Assembly: GCA_903925975.1 (NCBI GenBank)
Contig: CAIYHG010000055.1
Location: 1-41,731, forward strand
Direction: 5' to 3'
Origin: an uncultured Acidobacteriia bacterium
Lineage (GTDB): Bacteria > Acidobacteriota > Terriglobia > Bryobacterales > Bryobacteraceae
DNA: 41,731 nt
Below are positions 35,283-41,731 of the stretch, piece by piece (position 1 is the stretch's first letter; the number at the start of each line of letters is the position of its first letter). Position numbers and translations under genes: made by a program. The notes beneath the pieces are model-generated. The model ran no database searches, had not been told where the DNA came from, and was given only the letters and a program-made list of their open reading frames with translations.

Positions 35283-35355
35283 AAGTCTTGGCGGGAATTT
35301 TCCCGGCCATGGCCATGATAGCCGCGTTTGGCCTGAATTGCCAGAGTCGAAGGGA

Positions 35356-35997
35356 CTAGAGGGTTGCGTAATTGGGCGCGTCTAGCGCTGGAGCGCGTAC
35401 TTCCGATTCCGGCTGCAAATCGTCCGCGTCCCCGTCACGGGCGAGCAGCCATTCCAGCATGGCGGCGGAGAGTTGCTCGGTGAAGGCCGATAGAAGGATT
35501 CCGGCATCCGCGTCGTTTTGAGCGGCTTCGAGCGAGAAGGCGAGAGCGCCTGGCTCAGTTGAGGCCTGTAGTTCACGCTCCACGTAATCGTGGATGGCCA
35601 GTTCGGATTCCGGATCGACGAGATTGCCCAGGAAGCCGAGGAAGGCCAGCAGGCCGAAGGCGAAATCGTCGCGCAGGCGCGGTCGCCGGTCAGCCGGAAT
35701 CAGGGCCAACGCGCCGGCGAACCCGTCCCCCGAGCCCCCTATTCGGATGAGGGCCACTCCGGCATCGCCCAGATCGTAAATATCCGCCTGAAAATCCAAC
35801 GAGCCAAATCCCCTCAATCCGCAATCGAATTGGGCGTGGAACGCCGGTCCGGCGGTGTTCTTCAAGCGGCGCCAGACGCCAGTCTTCCGCTTGGGACGAG
35901 CCGCGATCTCGGTGGGGCCGTGCCAGAACCTCTCCGCCGCGTTCCATCCGTGAATCCGAATTGTACCGGCAGCGAAGTTCCGTGCTTTGTTGCTCAT
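35356..35997 (-). CDS. Hypothetical protein (213 residues)
   Basis: A soluble protein starting MSNKARNFAAGTIRIHGWNA, with a Trp-containing N-terminal half and an acidic, Ala/Leu-rich C-terminal half (FAFGLLAFLGFLGNLVDPES, then AMLEWLLARDGDADD). No signal peptide is seen; one moderately hydrophobic stretch lies near residue 120. GAGG lies before the ATG at 35997. No family recognised. It sits between the zinc-ribbon pair and the tricorn-like gene on the same strand. Confidence 0.6.
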   Translation of the reverse strand: MSNKARNFAAGTIRIHGWNAAERFWHGPTEIAARPKRKTGVWRRLKNTAGPAFHAQFDCGLRGFGSLDFQADIYDLGDAGVALIRIGGSGDGFAGALALIPADRRPRLRDDFAFGLLAFLGFLGNLVDPESELAIHDYVERELQASTEPGALAFSLEAAQNDADAGILLSAFTEQLSAAMLEWLLARDGDADDLQPESEVRAPALDAPNYATL

Positions 35998-36120
35998 AGA
36001 TATAGCCTCAGGATTTGTAGGTCGGCAACCGGGGGCAAAAAAGTAAACCAGCTCCGAAACTCTATTGTAGAGCCTGGGAGTAAAGTTTTCAACTGAGTGA
36101 TGAAATTTGCAACCAATAAT

Positions 36121-36152
36121 GCGCTGGCGGTACGGGCCGGTACCGCCAGCGC
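36121..36152 (-). terminator. Perfect 13-bp hairpin after the tricorn-like gene
   Basis: GCGCTGGCGGTAC (36121-36133) and GTACCGCCAGCGC (36140-36152) pair perfectly around a 6-nt loop. It lies 8 bp beyond the stop at 36161 on the minus strand and is followed there by ATTATTGG, a weak U-rich tail. Confidence 0.7.
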
Positions 36153-36160
36153 GAGGGCTT

Positions 36161-39100
36161 CTACTTGAGCTTCACGGGGTCTGCGGGACGCTTGGGCAGT
36201 TGCACCGGCTTGGCTTTCAGCGCGTTAAGCATCTCGGTGACGGCGCGCTCGAGTTGCGGGTCCTTGCCCTCGATGACGGAAGCGGGGTCGTTCTCGACTT
36301 CGATATCGGGGTCCACGCCGTGGCCCTCAATCACCCATTCGCCGTTCAGGTTGGCGAAGCCGAACTCGGGGACGGAGATGGCGCCGCCATCGATCAACTG
36401 GCCGTGGGTGGTGATTCCGACCACGCCGCCCCAGGAGCGCTTGCCGATGAGGGGGCCGAGACCGGCCTGGCGGAACATGGCCGGGAAGATATCGCCATCC
36501 GAGGATGAGGTCTCGTTGAGGATGGTGGTCATGGGTCCCATGAAGGCGCCGTCGGGGTAGATCAGCGGATCGTCCTGCGTGCGCCGGAACTGTACGGCGA
36601 GGGGCTTGCGGCGCAGGCGCTCGATGAGCATGCGGGAAACGTTACCGCCGCCGTTGGCGCGCACGTCCACGATCAGCGCCTCTTTCTTCACCTGGGGGTA
36701 ATACCATTTGATGAACTCGCGGATGCCGTCGGCGCTCATATCGGGCACGTGGAGGTAGCCGACGCGGCCGTTCGATAGCTTATCCACCATGTTGCGGTTC
36801 GTGGCTACCCAATCGAGGTAGAGGAGCTTCGACTCATCGGTGATGGGGCGGTAGGAAACGGTGCGCGCGCCATCCTTCACGGGCGTGCCGTTCACGAGCA
36901 GGGCGACGGGGCTATCGGCGGCGTTGCGCAGCAGGCGGTAGGGGTCGTCGGCGCCGGTGAGGTCCTCGCCGTTGATGGCCAGCACGTAATCGCCGGCTTT
37001 CACGTCCACGCCAACTTCGGTGAGCGGCGAACGGTAGATATCCTCCTCATTCTGGCCCGGGAAGATGCGCGCGATGCGGTAGCGATTGGACGCGGCATCG
37101 AGCTCGAAGCGGGCTCCGGGCAAGGCCACGCGCGGCCGGGGCGGGGCAGGGATGTCGCCGCCCTCGATATAAGCGTGCTGCACGGTCAGCTCGGAAATCA
37201 TTTCGCTGATGACGTAGTTGAGATCGGAGCGGTTGGCGACGTCCTTCAGCCAGGGCTCATACTGTTTGCGGAGCGCCTCCCAATCGTAGCCGTGCATGTT
37301 GGGGGCGTAGAAGAAATCGCGGTAGCGGCGCCAGACCTCGTTGAAGATCTGGTTCCACTCCTCGTTGGGAACGCGGTCGACCATCAGGCCGGCGGTGGAG
37401 ACGGGCTTCTTCGAGCCGGCGCCGGTTGGGGTGGCGTCCATCACGTTCCAGTTCTGGCCTTCGCGCGTGAGAAGCTTGGAGCCGTCGCTTGAAAGCGCCC
37501 AACCGGCGACGCCATCGAGCAACGTGGTTTCCTTGCGGTCTTTGAAATTGAAGATGCGCAGCGAGGGGCGGGTCTCGGCGCTGCGCCCGTAATACGACGC
37601 CGGCTCCACCACATAGAAGATGGCCCCGCTCTTGGCGAGCGGTTGCGAGTAGTTGGAGGATTCGAGCGGGAAGCGCGTGACGCGCGCGCCGAGGCCATCG
37701 AAATCGATGGTCATGTCCTTCGGCGGCTCTTCCTTCTTGGGCTCCTCTTTCTTCTCGCCTTCCTTGGAGATGGTGACTTCGTCGCTTTCGGGCGGGAAGA
37801 GATTCTTGACGTTCTTACGCAGGGCGAGGGCGAAGATGCCGCGGCCGCGGTTGGTGGCGAAATTGAACTCGACCCCGGAGATGATGGGCGCGAACTCATG
37901 CACGCTGACGTAATAAAGGTAATCGCCCTGGGGGTCCCACGCGGGCAGGCCCGAATCGAAGGCCTCGTCGGTGATTTTGTGAAGCTGCGCATCCGCGCCG
38001 TTCCAGATGTAAACAGAGCCGAAGCTCGCCTGGTTGTTCATGGTGAAGGCGAGGAACTGGCCGCGCGGCGACCACGAATAATCGCGGATTTCGCCTCGGG
38101 GCGAGCGGACCACTTCGACGACCTTCTTGTCATCGAGAGTCAGTACGTAGAGCTTGCCATCCTTATCGCTGAAGGCGAGGCGTTTGCCGTCGGCCGACCA
38201 TTCGGGCGAGTAGCGCATGGCCTTGCCGCCGGTGGTCAACTGCTCGGGAGCGGCGGAGCCATCCTGCGCGACCACCCAGACTTCCTCTTCGCCGGACTTA
38301 TCGGAGATGAAGGCGATCTTCGAGCCATCGGGCGACCAGCGCGGCCACTTGTCGTGGGCGCCGGAGGTCTTGGTGAGATTCCGAGCGGCGCCCTTTTCGG
38401 CGGGGGCGGTGAAGATATCGCCGCGCGCGGCGAACAGGACGCGCTCGCCCTTGGGGCTAAGGTCGGCGTCTTCGATGAGGCTGGCGGCGGAGATGCGGCT
38501 GGGGCGGCGGCCCACGCCGTCATCGGGCACGTTGATCGAGATGGGCGCGGCTTTGCCGCTCTTGATATCGAAGACCTGGAGCTCGCCGTTCTGCTCGAAG
38601 ACGATGCGGTTTTGGCCGTCCGTGCCGGGCCAGCGCAGGTCCCACTGCTTGCTGAAGGTGAGCTGGGCGGTCTTGGCGGTCTTCGAGTCGTAGGCGTAGA
38701 GGTTGAAGTGGCCGTCGCGGTCGGAATCGAAGTAGATCTTGTCGCCGATCCACATGGGGTCGCGGTTGGCGCGTTCGCCGTCGCTGATTTTCTGGGTTTT
38801 GTGGCTGGCGAGGTCGAAGATGTAGAGCTGGTTGGCGGTGCCGCCGCTGTAGCGCTTCTCGGTGCGGAAATCGCGGAACTTGGGGGAATAAACCATGCGC
38901 CCGCCATCGGGGGAATAAGCGCCGGCGCCGGATTCGGGCATCGGGAGCTGAATGGCCGGACCGCCATCAATGGAGACGGTGTAGAGGTGCGTGGAGCCAT
39001 TCGTCCAGGAATCGCGCATGGAGCGGAAGAGGATGCGCTTGCTGTCGTTGGTCCAGCCGTAGACCTGGTTGTCGTAGCCCCAGCGCGGCGTGAGCGGCCC

Positions 39101-39433
39101 GTGGGCGGGATAGAAGGTGAGCTGCTTCGGCGCGCCGCCGCCCGAAGGCATCACGTAGACCTGCTCGTCGCCATCGTACTGGCCGGTGAAGGCGACCCAT
39201 TTGCCGTCGGGAGAAAACTTGGCGAAGAGTTCGAGGCCGGGGTGGGCGGTGAGGCGTGTGGCGGTTCCGCCCGCGGCGGGTGCGGTCCACAGATCGCCTC
39301 CATAGGTGAAGGCGACTTTGTCTCCGTGAATATCCGGAAAGCGAAGGAGTTTTGTTTGGGCAGTGGCTGCGAACGCGGCCAATAGAATCAGCAGGAAAGC
39401 GGTTAGAAGCTTACGTGGCACAGTAGTCTCCAT
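36161..39433 (-). CDS. Tricorn-type S41 protease, secreted (1090 residues)
   Basis: A large exported protease of normal tricorn length. The signal peptide (KLLTAFLLILLAAFAATAQ) is followed by PD40/WD40-like propeller repeats (about residues 30-650; for example FSPDGKWVAFTGQ, YSPDGGRMVYSPKF, WSPDGSKIAFISDKSG), then a charged linker rich in Glu/Lys (about 560-580). The tail has a PDZ-like region (VGVDVKAGDYVLAINGEDLT, about 800-870) and the S41 peptidase core. The nucleophile is in NETSSSDGDIF (Ser978-Asp979), with the late acidic motif HGVDPDIEVEND. At the first catalytic position, where tricorn has Ser-His, this protein has Gln-His (VQHAYIEGG, His753). The start at 39433 is chosen by the signal peptide; upstream in-frame sequence is repeat-bearing non-coding DNA. 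Substrates are probably peptides in the periplasm. Confidence 0.9.
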   Translation of the reverse strand: METTVPRKLLTAFLLILLAAFAATAQTKLLRFPDIHGDKVAFTYGGDLWTAPAAGGTATRLTAHPGLELFAKFSPDGKWVAFTGQYDGDEQVYVMPSGGGAPKQLTFYPAHGPLTPRWGYDNQVYGWTNDSKRILFRSMRDSWTNGSTHLYTVSIDGGPAIQLPMPESGAGAYSPDGGRMVYSPKFRDFRTEKRYSGGTANQLYIFDLASHKTQKISDGERANRDPMWIGDKIYFDSDRDGHFNLYAYDSKTAKTAQLTFSKQWDLRWPGTDGQNRIVFEQNGELQVFDIKSGKAAPISINVPDDGVGRRPSRISAASLIEDADLSPKGERVLFAARGDIFTAPAEKGAARNLTKTSGAHDKWPRWSPDGSKIAFISDKSGEEEVWVVAQDGSAAPEQLTTGGKAMRYSPEWSADGKRLAFSDKDGKLYVLTLDDKKVVEVVRSPRGEIRDYSWSPRGQFLAFTMNNQASFGSVYIWNGADAQLHKITDEAFDSGLPAWDPQGDYLYYVSVHEFAPIISGVEFNFATNRGRGIFALALRKNVKNLFPPESDEVTISKEGEKKEEPKKEEPPKDMTIDFDGLGARVTRFPLESSNYSQPLAKSGAIFYVVEPASYYGRSAETRPSLRIFNFKDRKETTLLDGVAGWALSSDGSKLLTREGQNWNVMDATPTGAGSKKPVSTAGLMVDRVPNEEWNQIFNEVWRRYRDFFYAPNMHGYDWEALRKQYEPWLKDVANRSDLNYVISEMISELTVQHAYIEGGDIPAPPRPRVALPGARFELDAASNRYRIARIFPGQNEEDIYRSPLTEVGVDVKAGDYVLAINGEDLTGADDPYRLLRNAADSPVALLVNGTPVKDGARTVSYRPITDESKLLYLDWVATNRNMVDKLSNGRVGYLHVPDMSADGIREFIKWYYPQVKKEALIVDVRANGGGNVSRMLIERLRRKPLAVQFRRTQDDPLIYPDGAFMGPMTTILNETSSSDGDIFPAMFRQAGLGPLIGKRSWGGVVGITTHGQLIDGGAISVPEFGFANLNGEWVIEGHGVDPDIEVENDPASVIEGKDPQLERAVTEMLNALKAKPVQLPKRPADPVKLK

Positions 39434-40267
39434 GGCGGGCGGATTTTGTCCGCGAATTGTCGATGGTAGCACTTGATTTGAGAATGGACGAACCCATATT
39501 GGACGGCCGACGCGGCGGAAAGTCACGGTTTTTTTGGGCCGGGCGGCGGCGCCGCAGCGGGCGGAACGAACCCAATGCAGGACTCCCGCCGAGCCTGAAT
39601 CCCGCCCGCGACGCTCGGCGGAACGAACCCGATTCATACGGGGGGCGCCTCGCAAGTGCGGCGCCGGCGTTGCTCGAACGGACTGGAGGGAACGAACCCA
39701 ATCCGGCGCCGCTCAGGCACCGTCTAATGGCCCAACCTGCGATCGGCACATCGCGCAGTTTAGGCTGAGCGATGATTGGCAGGCTGGGGCTTAAGAATGC
39801 ACGCCTCTTCGAGGCGGGCCGGACCAGGGGGTCCGGCGCAGAACAGGGGGTCTGCCCCACCAGATGCGGAACGAACCCAAAACGCAGGTGTTGCGCCGAT
39901 CTTACTACCCGGTGACATTGTAGCGTGGCGCCTGTAGGGGTGAAACAGTAAGTCATTGAAAGCGAAGAGGCGGAGGGCGGTGATCGCCAGGCTGAGTGGT
40001 TCTGATTTGTAGCTGGAGATTGTTGAAATAGCCCTGGCAGGCGAAACCGCCTGCCCCACCTGGCTGCGCGGGCGTTCGAGAAGTTTCGACAGGCGCCCGG
40101 TGGGATTGAGTGTCCGGGTTTCTCAAATCGATTGCGAAGTAAGGCTGACCGGGTTTTCGCGAGGTCGATGAGGCATTAGGACCGGCGGAACGCGCACGCT
40201 ACCGCTCCCTGGTCGGCCGGGCCGTTTGGGGAATCACCTCTGCTCCGAGGGCTGATCTCCGGGAGGC
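39434..40267. other. Non-coding region between the tricorn-like and TonB-dependent genes
   Basis: More than 800 bp without a credible gene on either strand. Besides the repeat described separately, there are short G-run/C-run segments such as GGGGGTCTGCCCCAC near 39847 and a related GCCTGCCCCACC near 40050. It could hold the promoter of the tricorn-like gene, but no -35/-10 pair is convincing. Confidence 0.5.
39561..39880 (+). repeat. Dispersed GGAACGAACCC repeat in a non-coding stretch
   Basis: The 11-mer GGAACGAACCC occurs four times, with GCGGAACGAACCCAAT as the fullest form: 39561-39576, 39618-39633 (CGAT ending), 39687-39702 (AGG start) and 39866-39880. A degenerate copy (GGACGAACCCAT) lies near 39486. 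Spacing is irregular (53-180 bp). The whole region 39434-40267 has no supported gene; all copies are on one strand, upstream of the tricorn-like gene. Confidence 0.7.
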
Positions 40268-40294
40268 GATCGACGCCCTTTTGGGGCGCCGATC
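40268..40294 (-). terminator. Hairpin after the TonB-dependent receptor
   Basis: GATCGACGCCC (40268-40278) and GGGCGCCGATC (40284-40294) form an 11-bp stem with one mismatch and a 5-nt loop. It lies 19 bp beyond the stop at 40314 on the minus strand. Confidence 0.55.
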
Positions 40295-40313
40295 ATCCAC
40301 GGATGTGAGGCGG

Positions 40314-41731
40314 CTAGAAGGCGTACTTCACGGCGAACTGCATGATCCGCGCGTCGCTTGCTTTGAGAATTTGGCCAAAGCTCCCGCTGGTGAGAGTGGT
40401 AACCGGCATTCCGAAGCGCGTGTGATTCAATAGGTTGAATATCTCACCGCGGAAATCGATCTTATGCCTCTCGGCGAAGGTGAAAGATCTTGCTAGCGCG
40501 AGGTTGATATTCCAGGCTCCGGGGCCTTCAATGATGCCGCGACCCGCGTTGCCATACTGACCCACGGGCGCAGTCTGAAAGGCAGTGGTATCGAACCATT
40601 TCAGAATCGTGGGGGAGGCCAGCCTGGGATTGGCGACGACGTTCGGACGGTCGGTGCTATCCCTCAACGCGATGTTTTGCCCCACCGTCACCGTGCCGTA
40701 AGGACCGGTCTGCGCGCTAAAGACCGTGGATGCCTGCCAATTGCCGAGCGCCGAGCGCAACAACTTGGATGCAAATTTCGGCGTTCGGAAAACGGGCGTG
40801 AGACTTAAGGTATGCCGGCGCGTGGAACTGCAGTTGCCGTATTCAGCATGCCGGTTATTGGGGTCCTGGCCGTTGCCGGAGCCGCTCAAACCTACTTCTC
40901 CCTCGCCCAGACAGTGCGCCCAGGTGTAGCTCCCTGAGATGGAGAAATTGTGAGACATGCGTTTTTGAAGCGACAACAGCAAGCCATTGTAGTTGGCGAT
41001 CCCGCCGTCACCCTGGTTCGCCATGGCGGAGTAATACTGCCCCCGGGAGGGGTCGGCCAAATAAAGCGCCCGGCGGTAGTTGGTGTTCGAAGTATTCGAG
41101 CACGCGCCGTCTTTGGTCAGCCCATATTGGCCGGCTTTACAGTTGCCGGGAATGTAAGTGACCGGATTTTCCGTTTCTCCAAAGAGCAAATGCAGGGTGC
41201 GGTTCCCCATGTAGCTGGCCGAAACCGCTATGTCTTTCGAGAGCTGTTTTTGGGCCGCGACGATCCACTGCTCGAGGTAAGTCGGCTTCATATCGACTTT
41301 GAAACCGCCGAGCGCGCTGCCGAAGGCCGGAAATTGGTAATCGGCCGACAGTTTCGACGGGAAGGGGAACGGGTTTCCTCCGGGATATCCCATGTACGGG
41401 TCCGAGATGCCGCCCACGGGGGTCGGAATGCTCACCGAACTCGACCAGGGCGAGAACGTCCCGGCTTTCGTCCACAGCGGTATGGTGGCGTAGAAGATGC
41501 CATACCCGACGCGAATGTTCTCCAGGCCCTTTCCTCTCGGATCGTAAACGGCGCCGAACCGCGGCGAGAAGTATTTCAGGTTCCGGCGGAAATAGCGGTC
41601 GCCGGGATACCCGTTGTCTCCTACCCAGAGGGTTCCGACCGGCCCGTTCGAGAACACTTTGCTGCGGATGTTGGCGTTGTACCACTCCTTGTTGAAGATG
41701 CTGGCGTGCTCCTTCGTGTTGATCGGCGACA
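40314..41731 (-). CDS. TonB-dependent receptor, Oar-like (C-terminal part, gene runs off the window)
   Basis: The visible C-terminal 471 residues of an outer-membrane beta-barrel. The frame is open to the window edge, so the 5' part (signal peptide, carboxypeptidase-like domain, plug) is outside. Barrel motifs include NLKYFSPRFGAVYDPRGKG, NIRVGYGIFY, SKDIAVSASYMGNRTLHL, NYNGLLLSLQKRMSHNFSIS and SYTWAHCLGEGE. Near the end ARSFTFAERHKIDFRGEIFN, NHTRFGMPV and the final strand QFAVKYAF with a terminal Phe match the large Oar/CarboxypepD_reg-type family common in Acidobacteriota. Such proteins probably import oligosaccharides or other nutrients. The GTG at 41657 is not the real start. A hairpin follows. 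Confidence 0.88.
   Translation of the reverse strand, partial: SPINTKEHASIFNKEWYNANIRSKVFSNGPVGTLWVGDNGYPGDRYFRRNLKYFSPRFGAVYDPRGKGLENIRVGYGIFYATIPLWTKAGTFSPWSSSVSIPTPVGGISDPYMGYPGGNPFPFPSKLSADYQFPAFGSALGGFKVDMKPTYLEQWIVAAQKQLSKDIAVSASYMGNRTLHLLFGETENPVTYIPGNCKAGQYGLTKDGACSNTSNTNYRRALYLADPSRGQYYSAMANQGDGGIANYNGLLLSLQKRMSHNFSISGSYTWAHCLGEGEVGLSGSGNGQDPNNRHAEYGNCSSTRRHTLSLTPVFRTPKFASKLLRSALGNWQASTVFSAQTGPYGTVTVGQNIALRDSTDRPNVVANPRLASPTILKWFDTTAFQTAPVGQYGNAGRGIIEGPGAWNINLALARSFTFAERHKIDFRGEIFNLLNHTRFGMPVTTLTSGSFGQILKASDARIMQFAVKYAF

Noticed and set aside
37643..39385. Open frame of about 580 codons on the plus strand opposite the tricorn-like gene
   Set aside because: Antisense to the clear propeller repeats; composition is Val/Gly/Ala/Glu-rich without motifs.
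39561..39880. Reading the GGAACGAACCC repeats as a CRISPR or iteron array
   Set aside because: The copies are short, irregularly spaced (53 to 180 bp) and imperfect, with no neighbouring cas or replication gene.
39760..40059. 99-codon open frame on the minus strand in the repeat-bearing gap
   Set aside because: It overlaps a repeat copy, lacks a ribosome binding site and has no conserved pattern; likely non-coding DNA.

Overview
The window is GC-rich, dense with genes and bacterial. The best guess at origin is an Acidobacteriota soil or sediment bacterium of the Solibacter/Bryobacter type. This is inferred from the mix of genes: an Oar-like TonB-dependent receptor, a tricorn-type S41 protease, a row of secreted esterases with Gly-rich linkers, the GPRSAEGK-type hypothetical family, and a GT4/GH130 glycan cluster. 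No rRNA or tRNA gene was seen, so the taxonomy is inference only.

Layout. 0-3.6 kb: a hypothetical protein, a GT87-like membrane protein and a secreted alpha/beta hydrolase. 3.7-9.5 kb: a glycyl radical enzyme (minus strand), diverging across a 77-bp gap from an MFS transporter that overlaps the gene for the enzyme's radical-SAM activase. A perfect 17-bp palindrome lies in that gap. A related 17-bp site lies upstream of a GntR/FCD regulator at 8.7-9.5 kb, and an MFS remnant sits between regulator and activase. 9.7-18.5 kb: a LysR regulator divergent from an operon of FAD oxidase, double-CCG Fe-S protein, second FAD oxidase, CoA-acylating type aldehyde dehydrogenase and MFS transporter. A perfect T-N11-A palindrome lies in the divergent region. 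The two units read as one catabolic island: import, radical cleavage or elimination, flavin/Fe-S dehydrogenation, and conversion of an aldehyde to an acyl-CoA. The substrate is unknown; an aromatic route is possible but unproven.

18.4-27 kb: secreted proteins. These are a DUF3237 protein, a truncated hydrolase, two paralogous Gly-rich Spy-like proteins, a Tat-exported type-B carboxylesterase, an unusual hydrolase/metallo-beta-lactamase/cadherin-like fusion and a feruloyl-esterase-like protein. 27-28 kb: three small hypothetical genes.

28.2-34 kb: a compact operon GT4-toroid fusion / GH130 / GT4 / GH130, with overlapping or closely spaced genes, probably for making or remodelling a (manno)glycan. 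34-36 kb: small genes including two tandem paralogous zinc ribbons, with a textbook sigma70-like promoter in front of the first small gene. 36-39.4 kb: a large tricorn-like protease (minus). 39.4-40.3 kb: non-coding DNA with a dispersed GGAACGAACCC repeat. 40.3 kb to the end: the C-terminal part of an Oar-like outer-membrane receptor that runs off the window.
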